NCBI GenBank assembly: GCA_027574665.1
Contig: CM050655.1
Location: 10,845,170-10,909,169 of the forward strand
Source of the DNA: Rhynochetos jubatus
Taxonomy: Eukaryota > Chordata > Aves > Eurypygiformes > Rhynochetidae
DNA: 64,000 nt
Direction: 5' to 3'
Below are positions 35,339 to 46,370 of the stretch, piece by piece; position 1 is the first letter of the stretch; each line of letters starts with the position of its first letter. The translations under genes were made by a program, and so were the position numbers. The notes under the pieces were generated by a model. That model was not told the DNA's origin and did no database searches. It saw only the letters and a list, made by a program, of their open reading frames with translations.

Positions 35339-38300
35339 GTAAGGTTCTTTCCTTGTGTGGAATGCCCTTGTTCTGCATGATACATCTAACAGTCCCTACG
35401 CGCATGACACGGCACCTCTTCCCGGGCTTCTTTTTATCTTACACACAAAACCCACAAATCAGTCCTAGGTAGTGCTTGAAAGCACTTGGTTGTTTTGAAG
35501 TTAAAAGGATGGATAGTTAGGAAGTGTAACGTTTCTTTTTTGGTCTCCTTCCCAGAACTGGTAAACCCCTCAAAGCTACAGCTAGCGCTCTGTATATGGC
35601 AGTGGACGGCTCTTCATTTGTGCTTTGTGATAACCACTGTATTACATGCCTGTCTCAGAACAGGAAAGGGGGGCTGGAATTTTTATTGATACCTGAAGAA
35701 TGCAGAATATTTATTTGGTACTGGCTACTGTTTCATTCATCAGGGTGCAGTGTTGTCCTGTATCGTCCCTGTCCCTAGTTTACGTGTCTTACGCATATCC
35801 GTTGGCCTCTGGCAAAATCCACTGAGCTTTAATAATTCTGCTTCTCCCCGTGTGTGTTTCTGGTAATCTTTTCTGATAAGCCTATCCACAGTGGTGATGA
35901 CTTAACTGAAATTACACGTGCGATGAATGCAGCCCGGTTTCTCTCTTCCTGCCCAAAACAGAACTTACCTTCTTTTCATGTGACACCAAAATGTAGGTAT
36001 AGCAACATCCTTTAACCTAGTTTCTTTTGAATATGCTAGCTGCAGCCTTATTCTAAATTTAGGTATTTTACGTATTTGCTTGTGCTCCCTTTTACTGGCT
36101 ATTTCTCTTTTTTTTTTTTATTTTTTTCCCCCTATGGATTTTTTTGCACCGCTGCTGTTCTGTTGGCCAGCCCAACACTCCCTAATGATGGATCCCAAGC
36201 AATACCTTGAGTTGGTTTTGTCCATGACGCGGTGAATCTCCACAGGTGTAAGTCGACTCAGATTTCCCATGAGCCAAATCCCATGAAAGAAGTTGATGCT
36301 CTTGTTGTTCCTGAGAATGGTTCACATCTTTCACAGGCACGGACTGCCGAGTCCTTGCACCGGGAGCAGCAAGAGCGGTGGTCAGCACCACTAGCAAAAG
36401 CTCTGCTCTACATTTTTTTTCTCATTTTGGACGTGGAATCCACCTATCACACGGGTTTTTTTGAATGAGATGGTTATTTCCATAATCCTCTTGTATCAGG
36501 CAGTTCTAGTGGAACATTATTTCTTGCAGACAACTCCATGACTATGTTCTCCCCTTAATGCTGCAAAACCAGTTTTTCTGCGAGATCCACTATATAAACT
36601 GCCGTTTAAGCTTTTCCTTCCTTACAGAACATTCACCTGGCCCCAGAAGAAACTGGTGTTTCTATTCCTTAAGTTTTACCTTAAGTCACTGAGATCAGAG
36701 TCAGGCTCATGGCGCTTAGAAAATGCCCCACACGTACGGAATCACCAAGGAAAACACAAAGGAAAGCATTTAAATTATTTGTACTGCAGTTATTCAGACC
36801 TCATGCTGGAACTTAATGGTAGAAAAATTTGAATGCCCTGACTTTGTATCCTTTCTTGCTCTTTGTTTTAATTGATTTTCTATACCAAGAACCAAGAGTT
36901 GGTTGGAATAAAACTATGTGGCTGGTACATTTCTGTCAAACCTCTTCCAAATTCTATTGTGCAGAATTTTAGCCAAATTCCCAAGTCATGTAAGTAGACA
37001 TAAATCCAACAGCTTCATTAGGGTTACGATCTAGCAGTTCTAGTAGCATAATCAATAATGTGATTGAACAAATTCAATCAAGTCACGTGTATCCTCTACA
37101 AGAAGTCAGCTTGGCTGGATAATTTACTGGTCTCCAGGAACTGTTTGTTTGTCGGGTTGTTTGGGGTTTTTTACCTCTTAGAGTTTTTTTTAAGAGTTGG
37201 AATCAGTCTAATATCCAAAGTCACAATATTTTGTTATATGTCTACATCAGGGGCAGAACACTGCAGTGTTCCTAGGTTTGTACTTCTAATCTGCTAAAAA
37301 TAATTCTGAATGATGACTCCAGGGAGCGATTCACATGGTAAATCAGAGTTTGTCATGACCTCCAAGAAAAAGATCATATTGCTACTTATTCAGAGAGGTT
37401 TGACCGTCTTTAAAGCTTGATAATAACCTGTGGCTTGTGTGATGATGTGGAAAAGGGGGACAATTTTTATTGAATCCTGCTAAAATACCTTGGGCTATAA
37501 TATGAAAAACCCTCAAAAGCACTAACCCATTTGGGACAAATTTTTTTTTTCAGTAACATCAATTTGAAGTAATATGCTTAAGGATGCGTGGTATTTCTGC
37601 TCATACACACCCAGATGGAAAAAAATTAAATTAGGAAGAGGTATAACAGAGGTATTAACATGGTTATGTGCATCTTTCGGCTGTCTGCAAGAATCAACTG
37701 TCACATTTAGGTTTATGAAATGCTCGTAATCAGCGAGGCACTGTATTTTACACTTCCACGCTGAGTGGCTCATATGTCCTACTTACTCATCTACAATATA
37801 ATTACAATTTTAAAGAAGAAAAAGGCCTGCTGCATTAAAGACACTTGGAAATATTCCAATGTATTGCATTAATTTAGTTCAATTTATAGGAGCGTGTTTC
37901 ACTCTGCTAGGGAAGGTTAATTCACCAAGCTCCATTTCCTCCCTTAATCATCCACCATAAGGGTATTAATATGTCATATTAATGCCACACATTGCTACTG
38001 TGAAATTTGTGGTCCAGATTCTAGCGGTTTTTAACTACTTTTGAGCTAATGACATATCTATCCATACGCTTTTAAACTGCTTTTTCGTATCTTGGTCATA
38101 ACATAAGAACAAAGCATTTCAGCTAGAGGATTTAAACAAAGGAACTTGAACTGCTCCTGGTGTGCACGCCAGAGCAGGGGGTGGTTGCCACCAGCAGTGC
38201 TATCCAGTGGTTTGTTATCCAGCCCGCAGCAGTCTGCAGCTGTGGAACCCGCTATCCCATGCAGCAGGGTTTTAAGCTTCAGCAGGATTAAGCAGTAAGC

Positions 38301-40484
38301 CTGGGGATGTTGGTTAGCTGTTGGCCAAAACCCGGCGGTCACCTGTGACAGTACACAGGGCAAGGTACTGTGCTCAGTCAGCACGAAGGCACAGCCCTGA
38401 AGTGGCAAGTGCCTCTGGGAACTTGAAAACGGGGTCACTTTTTGGGGAACTTTAACTGGACCCTTTGTGTGACCGAACTTGTCAACGTAGCCCAGTGAGA
38501 AGTGGCAGCAGAACGGCCAGGAGGGGGTTGCTGACTTACCTTTGGCCTTAGAGCCTCCCTGACCCTTACAAAGACCGTTTCTGCGTGAAGTCAGCGGAGG
38601 GCAGAACTCACTCCTTGGCTTCCTTCCCGGGCTCAGCAAGCCCGTCTGCCCCGGAGGGCCAGAGGAGGAAGGCTACTGCCCTCTCTCCCATCTGAAGCAG
38701 GGTATGACACCAATCTGTCCGGTGGTGCACACAGGGCACGCTGCTTCCTCCTGCAGCGCGTCTTCCACCCTGAGAGACCTTTGTACAGAGCTTCTGTGTT
38801 TTGTGGCAGAGCTTAAGCTGAAGGGTCAGGTTTTTTCCAGAGCTGTGCTCCATCGCGTAGGTGGTTGTGCTGAAACACATAAAAGAAAAATAACGGGGTT
38901 TTGTACCCTGCTGGGTCCTCAGGAAAGTAAGAACTTTGCATATACAGCGGGTTGTGAGGAATATAAACACTCCTCTAATAAAAAACCCACCTCCTAAAGA
39001 GCTGCTTTTGGGTCCGTAGCATAGATAAGCACACTTCAAGATTCTGAGCGCTGTGCAGTCTTACTTGAAGAACACATCCCATGCTATTGTCAGGTGCGAA
39101 GCCATTGAAACACCCTACAGTGTGCACTGCTGAAGAAGAGGAGGGTGTCAGCTGGAAAACACTGATATTTGAGGCACTACCTGGTGATGTTTTTTCTTAG
39201 AGCGTACGTTATTGCTGTATGTAGGATATCAGGCATGCTTCTTGGCTTTTTCGTGACTCCTGTCAGGCGTTCAGATCACAGAGCCACCCTCAGGCGCAGT
39301 GCTGTGTTAAAGAACACCGATTTTGAGCCTGAACCAAGGAAGCAACTTTTATAGCAGGCGGCTGCTCCAGGAACTTGATAGCTGTGACTTAGTCGGACCA
39401 AACGGCCCTTGACCGTTAACGGAGCCTTTTCTCAGTTTTAGTGAGGCTGAACACGCTGCTCGCAAAGCTCTATATGGAATAGCATGTTAAAGCTGTTACA
39501 ATAAATCACTGGCTTCAAAAATAGACCTTGTATTTAGAGAAGTCGTGGAGCCAAGTTATCCAAGCACACCTCATCCCCTCAGTGTATATTTCTGCAGCTC
39601 TGTTAATATTTAATTTTAACTGTATGCTATGCAGAAGTTATTTTTGCCGTGAAAAAAAAAAAAAAGCTATTAAGTTACTAAGTCTGTTTCTAGCTCGCAT
39701 CGTAAATCAAAGAGAGGTTACCTCATCTGAGCTACAGAGCTTCGCAGCTTTGACTTCAGGTGAGCAAAATTGGAAGTTCCTTCCTGGATGTGTCACACTG
39801 CAAGGTGATTGGAGATTCGTAAGAGACAGATACATTCTGCTGTTAAAGATTTCAGATACAAAATAGGCATGCGAGTCTACACTTCCCATGCTTCACATGT
39901 TTAGTAGACAATGAATCCAGAACTATGGCAGCTGGATGGTTCATTCAGGGCTTGGCAAAGAATAATAATCTCTGGAGAAAGCTATAAAAGCCTATCACAT
40001 TATTTTTATAATGAAATACGGTTTTCATTTCTAACTGCAACCTTAAAGTACATGGGCACAAAACTGTAATAAGATATAACAAAACAGTGTGAACATGAAG
40101 CCGTTTTTATCGGAAGTAGGATGAGACAAGAACGCTCAGAGAAAGAAACGCTTTTCCCTGGCGTGCTCTCCTTTATCGCCACACGTTATTCTAACCACTC
40201 TAAGCTTGTGGCGGCTTTGGCTGAGGAAGCACGGACAGACGTTTCCAAGCATTTTCAGTTTTGAATATGCAGCTTTGAACGGTAACAGGTCATTTCCAAG
40301 ACAGAATGAGCCATAACATTCTTAATTCACGTAAAATTGATCTACGTGTTTTTTTAAGAAGTGGTATTTTCAAAGCTGTGCTTTGGATTGGTGATGTTCT
40401 GGGTGAGAAGCTGTAAGACCAAAGAGAGGTTGGGATGAAAGCTTCCATGTGGTGTTTCACACCGTTTTGCTTTCTGAATTGCAG
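35339..40484 (+). other. LDB3: LDB3 intron 6 (about 5.1 kb)
   Basis: Downstream of the alternative ZM block. It contains two T-rich tracts near 36110-36127 and 37540-37551, a MEF2-like decamer at 37294-37303, a run of A at 39650-39665, and overlapping minus-strand ORFs of 193 and 143 codons (38058-39039) that I cannot assign to any family. No CR1 was seen. Confidence 0.8.
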
Positions 40485-40654
40485 TACCCTTCCTCTTAAA
40501 GACCCTCACGTAGACAGTGCCTCCCCAGTCTATCAGGCTGTGCTTAAAACCCAGAACAAGCCTGAAGATGAAACCGAAGACTGGAGCCGCCGTTCTGCCA
40601 ACCTGCAGTCTAAGTCTTTCCGCATCCTTGCCCAGATGACTGGAACGGAGTACA
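40485..40654 (+). CDS. LDB3: LDB3 exon 7: constitutive post-ZM segment
   Basis: A 170-nt exon reading [40 protein letters not shown] and [16 protein letters not shown] after one carried base, ending with one base (A) of a Met codon. It is common to the cardiac and skeletal forms: exon 4 supplies GG and exon 6 supplies AG before its first T. The human version ([20 protein letters not shown]…) aligns without gaps after the first residues. The [19 protein letters not shown] block is typical of the Enigma-type PDZ-LIM proteins LDB3 and PDLIM5. The acceptor is gaattgcag and the donor GTAAGT. If exon 3 were joined directly, the frame would hit TAA at the fifth codon. Confidence 0.96.
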
Positions 40655-41612
40655 GTAAGTCAAATAACAAAACATCCCCCTCGCACTGATTTTAGATTCG
40701 TGTCTTCGTTTTCTCACCCCAGTATCGGCAGCTGATGCTCAAGGAAGGCTCGTGTTGAGCTTGTAGTCGTTGTCGGTGAGGGCTGCGATCAGAGAGCCCT
40801 GGGCGTCACTTGAGGGAACGAGGAAGTCCAGTGTTCAGTCTCACCTCATGCTGTATGAAGAAAATTCCTTGATCTGCCAGGGGCCTCACCACAGAATTAG
40901 AACAGACTATACAGTAGAAGAGCATTTGGGATCCCGTAGCTCCTTCTTAGAACCCAAATCCCATAGCCTTTCACTTTCCAGCAGCCTAGACATAGGAGGC
41001 TGACCATTCACCGGAAAGAAAGCTGAACAATTTATGTCACTTTTAACAGCCTTCTATAGAAGGATCTCCCAGAGGTCAAAAAAACCCGTGGATCACCACC
41101 TTTACAGTTCTGTCAGCCCTGTTACCTAAACCTAGATCTGCGGTGAATGTCATGGGAGCTTGAGCTTTGTTGCCTGTGGAAATGTTTTTCTGACCACCTT
41201 GGTACTACCCTCACAGCTTCTTTCTGCTGTAGAGAGAAGGAAGTTCAGGGACCTTTCCCACATCAGGGCAAAATACTTAGTATTTGCTCCTCACATGACC
41301 CTGCGGCTGCCTCTCATGTTTCCTACAGAGCAGCAGGCCCTCTCTCCAGAATCATTGCCTGCAGCTGTGAAACACTGCTAATAAATGAGTGAGAAAGTAG
41401 TCGTAACAGCTACTTTCCTACTAACATCCTTCTTCCTAGCTCTAGGGGACCGCTCCTCTTCATGCTGTTCTTACAAAACCCACTGCTGCAAAAGCAGCGT
41501 GAGTGCACCTTTAGACAGGCTTTTGATATGTTTCTAAAGATCTTGTAATTTCATCGTAAAGCCAATTCATTCCTTCCTTTCTGTTTCAATGGAAACATTT
41601 TTTTGCCTGCAG
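40655..41612 (+). other. LDB3: LDB3 intron 7 (about 1 kb)
   Basis: Short intron between exons 7 and 8, with a T-rich tract and acceptor gcctgcag at its end. Nothing else recognisable. Confidence 0.85.
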
Positions 41613-41649
41613 TGCAAGATCCAGATGAAGAAGCCCTGAGGAGGTCAAG
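41613..41649 (+). CDS. LDB3: LDB3 exon 8: 37-nt small exon
   Basis: After the carried A, TG completes Met and the exon reads QDPDEEALRRS, with AG left over. The residues match the human QDPDEEALRRS segment. The acceptor is ctgcag and the donor GTAGGC. This is the last exon shared by the short and long isoforms. Its AG remainder can be completed by G of exon 9 (Arg, short tail) or by T of the exon at 61468 (Ser, linker and LIM forms). Both choices are in frame, so isoform type is set by splicing after this exon. Confidence 0.94.
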
Positions 41650-43689
41650 GTAGGCAAATCCCTGTGGAAAATACGGCTTTCTCCTTACTGATAACCAAGT
41701 AATGTTTTAAAACAGCATTAATATGAGTGTACATTATTATCTTTTTGTCTTTTAAATATTCTAATACATTTAATTAAAAATCACTAAAATCAAAATGCTG
41801 TCAGGGAGAGGCATTTGAGTGAAAAGGATAACAAAGCAGCATGTTTTTAGGAAAGATGGTGCAAAATTCCTGAAGCGTGTGTTCGAATCTGAAAGCTCTC
41901 TGCACATGCACCTTCCGTGTACTTTACCAAGTGTGTGAATGCAACGAGTTCCTAAGACCAAGCCCTGTGTAACTACTTGACTGTGTAACTGGATGAAAAT
42001 ATATAATGTCGTGATAGCACTGAAATTTGCGAGCAATTTATTTGGATGACCCTGTGACTGAGATTTGATTCTTCTGAAATGGTACAGTAAAGGAGTTGTT
42101 TCCATCTGTATCCATAAAGCATTTGCTGATGTTTTGTTTGGAACAGATACAACCCAAATTTGTACAATGTGGAAGCACAGGACTGCTTTTGCTAGTGGAT
42201 GAACGTATTAGTTTCATATGATCTACCAAAACCACGGAAAAAGTGGATATGTTCAGCGATATAATAAGGAACTAAAGATTTGTCGTCGTCTCGTGTTGTC
42301 CTGCAGAGCCAGGGAATAGATTTATTAGGGATCCGTACGTAGAGCTTAAAGACTGCGGTTGGATCGGAGCATCCTGCGCGCAAGCCTGACTTTGTGTTGG
42401 CATACTTCAAACCCCCGTATCACACGAGCTGCTCTGGGCCGCTGGACGGCTCCGTCATGTGCCTGATACTCAGCCCACTTTCCCTCCTTGTTCTTTTTAC
42501 TGCCTTGTGGCTTCTGTGAAAGTTTCTGATCACAGTGCAAGTTACAAATGTTGACTCAGGGAGAAGGATGTCTGCCACCTTCCCTGTGAAAATACAAATA
42601 TACTTTCAGTTTACACTTGCTATCAACCTCCCACGGCAGCTCGCCAAAGCTCGTGGCTAGGTGCCTGAACATCAGGCTTGACGTTACGTCCCTCGCGGAT
42701 TTACTTCTTCCCTCGAACGTGCAAGCCTAATGCTTATTAAATGTACTGGGCGTTACCTGTTTTGATGTGATAGCACACGTCCAGTTCCTTACTGTGAGGG
42801 GATTTAAAGCGCTGTGCTGAACTGCAGTCCCCCGCACACCTCTGAGAGTAAGAAGTTGTTTTAAAGCAATGGTCTTTCTAGCTCTGGTCTGCGGCTTTGG
42901 GAAACACTAGATGTTGGAAACTTCACGTGGTATCAGATAGGCTGCGAATAATTATCAGCATGTGGAAATTGCACGTTCTGTTCCGTGTAACCTCGAGTAC
43001 GTGACTGTATCCACTGTGATAGATAGGCGCATTTTCTGCGGTTTTGAGGTCTCGCTGTGTTACCCCTTCTTTCACAAGGCCAGTTAGGAGTTTATTTAGG
43101 CACAGCTGTATCACCTGCACAGCTTTTAGGGCATTCATTGGTAGCAGAGGCAGGAGGGAATACGTACCAGATAGCTCTATGGGTACAGCGCAGCTGGCAT
43201 GAGCGCTGGTGCAGGGAAAGAACTGGGGCCTCCTTCCTACCTCACTGATCGTTTTTGACCCGTCTTGGTGGCTGGGCACCTCCCCCAGGTGTTGCACATA
43301 CTCCACTGCAGGTTTGGTAGCAGCAGCCCTGGTCACGCATCCATCCACCCGCCGGCCCCGCTGCACCCCTCTTTAAGCCCTTGGCAAGGTCCCTGCCACT
43401 TGTGATTGTGAAAAGGATGCCAGGAGCACACAACCCAGGCTTTCAGTCCACTCTTCCAGCACAACGATGGAGTAGAAACTCCTCTTCACGTGCCAGGCTG
43501 CACAACCGCACTGTTCTCCATGCCCACATCTGGGATCACCTGGAAGGCTTCCTGGGCTCCCAGAAGCACCAGCTTTCCATGGCGCTGTGGAGCCTGAGCC
43601 TTGCCAGGCGCAGCGTTGCAGTAATCCCGCGCTGTGCTGGCATTCTGGAGAAATCCTTCGTGTTCCCAAACTGCAACTGCCAGAGGATT

Positions 43690-44140
43690 CCCGGCACGGG
43701 GGTGTCGGGCCCTGCGGCACGCTGTGGGCGACCTCTCTCTGGTCACTCTTCGGTGTGGTCAGCAAGAGCCGCGTGAAACGGTGATCGGGTTTCTTCCACA
43801 CGCTGAGGGGGGAAAACCCAACGCGCGTAGCTTATTTTGGGCAGAACGGTTTTACACGAAACCAGTCGCTTCTAGGTCGCTGCTCCTAACTTCGTGACGT
43901 GTGCTCTGAACAGAACCCATGGGGCTTGGGAATTTGCAGGTGGCAGAATATTCCTTTCGGTTCATACTAACGACTGCCCTTCGCTCGGCCCGCTGCTGTT
44001 TTCAAGGCACGCGTCAGGTTATAACTTGCTCCGAAAACGTTCCATTGCTCCTGTGACGATCGTTACGGAACGTTTTCCGGAAAGATTTCCGTTTCAAGCC
44101 AAACAGATGTTTCTGAATACCTTTCCCTTGAACGGAGGGG
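43690..44140. promoter_or_regulatory. CpG-rich segment in intron 8
   Basis: I count about 37 CpG dinucleotides by hand in about 450 bp, clearly more than neighbouring intron. It sits about 1.3 kb before terminal exon 9. No TATA box, exon or known repeat was recognised. A regulatory element or internal promoter is possible; a GC-rich unknown repeat is another explanation. Confidence 0.35.
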
Positions 44141-45327
44141 TGTATCTTTAAAGCAGTGAGGGAATTCTTAGATTTCATGTGAGACCCACTGTAGCTAGTT
44201 TGCTGCAGCGTAACTGGAAAAAATGCCATCATGTGAACGTTCAGCATTTCAGCCAGCACTACTTCATATATTTTAGTTCCTCAGAAGCGTAAAAGGTGGT
44301 TTGCGAAGTCACACATCGACTCCTTCGGGAGCGTTACTTGCATGACGCTTACCAGGAACAGAGCTTTGGAAACAGCAGTGAATTTGTTGACATTCAGTCT
44401 ATGTATTGTTCTGTGCTTTCTGCAGCCTGAGGAGTAAAACCAGCCCGGTCTGTTCATTTCGGTTTGCCTGGTTTCACTCTCAAGTTCCGCTGCATTAACA
44501 CAACAGTCTTGCGTTTGGGGTGTAAATAACGAAGGGAGATTACCTTGCTTGCAATGAATCAAACACCTTTTGCAAATAACAAGAACACATTATTTTCCAT
44601 TCTGTTTGATATGCTTCTCCTTGACTGTGCTCTCATCCCGCATCCTCCTCTTTCCCGTTTTTATTTACAAAACCTGAATTTAAAGCATGGAACATCTAGG
44701 AAAGAGTAAACCCTGAGAGCTGCTGAACACCTCTTACAGCGTGCTGGAGCACCCTAGTCTGCAGTCAGAGGTAGCTAGGGGTGTTTGCAGGAGGTGGCCA
44801 CCACTTCTCAGGGCTCCGCCTTGAAAATCCCATCTTATTCTGCTTTTCGACACAGGCGACAGGAACTGTTTATGCCGATGCCCACACTGACACTCACTTA
44901 GGCTGAGAAAAGCTACTGAAAGCACTGCTGAAGCCTGGGGCTGATGGTCCTTACAGGAGGTACAGCAGGATATAGACAGGCTGACCTAGGTGTTACAGAA
45001 TGGAAAATAGGTGCGTCGATTTTGCTCTTGCATGGAGTTAACTTTCACTGACTGCTCAGCGGGGGGGCAGGGAGGGAAAAGCCGAGAGCATCTGCTGGCA
45101 GGAAAACAATGGGATTGCACTGCAGTTCTAGCAAAAGCAGCCCTGTAATACCAAGGACAAATCAAAGAATATGAGGTTATATCAAGTTACTTCTTGGAAA
45201 TGAACAACTTTTATCCAAAAAGGATCACCCAGCGTTCTTTGCGCTGATTGGAAGGTGAGGCAAAAATCCAAATAAATTGCCGTTGCCCTAGTTATACGGC
45301 AGAGGAGTGGTAGCCATGGTCCCTAAC

Positions 45328-45417
45328 CCCTTTCTTTCTCCCTCCTTTCTTTCTTCTCTGTGTGTGTCTCTTTCTCTCTCTCTGTCTCTGTCTTTCTCTC
45401 CCTCTCTCTTTCTTCAT
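45328..45417 (+). promoter_or_regulatory. About 90-nt pyrimidine tract before exon 9
   Basis: An almost unbroken C/T run made of TTTCTTTC, CTCTCT and TCTTTC units, interrupted by one short TGTGTGTG (45360-45366) and single G bases, ending just before the acceptor gccacag. Long CU tracts bind PTBP1, which often represses the following exon. The placement fits control of short versus long isoform choice, but that is inference. Confidence 0.6.
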
Positions 45418-45424
45418 GCCACAG

Positions 45425-45521
45425 GGAAAGGTTTGAAACGGAACGTAACAGCCCACGCTTTGCCAAATTGCGCAACTGGCATCACGGCCTGTCAGCGCAA
45501 ATCCTTAACGTTAAAAGTTAA
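45425..45521 (+). CDS. LDB3: LDB3 exon 9: short-isoform C-terminus and stop
   Basis: With AG from exon 8 the first base gives Arg, then ERFETERNSPRFAKLRNWHH and GLSAQILNVKS, ending TAA at 45519-45521. As I recall the human short ZASP tail, all 32 residues are identical, which is striking for a tail without a named domain. This exon ends the protein before the linker and LIM domains, giving the PDZ-ZM short isoform of striated muscle. The ORF beginning upstream at 45307 is only the open pyrimidine tract. The 3' UTR follows. Confidence 0.96.
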
Positions 45522-46370
45522 AAGCCCACGTTTAGCAGGCACATACCCGAGACAGAGTTACCGTAAAAAATTAACCACTGTCCTGAGAGCCTAGGAGTGT
45601 CACACGCACAGGAAAGACTGCTAGGGCCTTTCCCTGAGTGCCTGTCCCCTGTAGATTTCTGTTGTTAGCCTGGTATCCATTCGCTGTCACCATCAGTAAA
45701 CATAACGATACAACCCAGTTCAAGTTCTTCATGATAGAGTAGAGTAGCTCTTGTCCTTTACTGTAGCAAATGCAACTTCACTGTACAAGAAAACATCACT
45801 ATTGTACTCTCTTGACTTTAATTCTAGAAGAAAATGAGAGAGAGGGAAGTTATTGTCAGTATTTCTTAGGAGGAAGAGGAATGAGACTCTTACGGAGCTT
45901 TACTGCTGTAAAGATCATTAAGTAGGAGAAAGAAAGATGAAAAGGCAAACTGAGCCTGGCCTAGACTTTGCTAAATGAACAACACACTTTGCTCGCATAG
46001 TTGAACGCTGCCGTTTGAAGTAAGATATTAGCGATGTGAAGTTATATTTCCTCAGTCTATTATACCGGTAGAAGTCGCTCGCTGAAACCATTGCTCGAAG
46101 TTTTCTGTTGGAAACCTGAACTTGTCACTAGATGAAGGCTAGAGATAGCTGTGGTTGCTCGGGATCTGTAAGGAAATGGCATTTTGCAAGAGGTGATTTA
46201 GGAGTCAGAAGAATATATAGTACGACCGGTGCACTGAAGTTTTTAAAAGCATCTTGTAAGTTTTAAGGAATATGTTGCCCATTCTGTATTGCTCTGGCGC
46301 TGACCCACGTTTTTTCTGTATATAGCAGCATGCTTTATCTGAAATAAAAGGTTTAAAACTAAAATAACCA
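45522..46370 (+). other. LDB3: Probable 3' UTR of the short LDB3 isoform
   Basis: Non-coding sequence from the exon 9 stop to shortly after the first AATAAA downstream of it. No repeat or second ORF of note. The 3' end is inferred from the poly(A) signal. Confidence 0.6.
46343..46348 (+). terminator. LDB3: AATAAA poly(A) signal for the short isoform
   Basis: AATAAA about 820 nt after the exon 9 stop, followed within 20-35 nt by a T/G-rich stretch (tgtgcctgtttt), the usual layout of a cleavage site. Confidence 0.6.

Larger units (their letters stand above)
41650..45424 (+). other. LDB3: LDB3 intron 8 (short-form part, about 3.8 kb)
   Basis: Intron before the alternative terminal exon. It has a GC- and CpG-rich section at about 43260-44140 carrying overlapping ORFs on both strands, none with recognisable domains. 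It ends in a very long pyrimidine tract. Confidence 0.8.

Noticed and set aside
34857-35405. 182-codon minus-strand ORF
   Set aside because: It lies antisense to coding exon 6 and its flanks and resembles no protein; a shadow of the exon.
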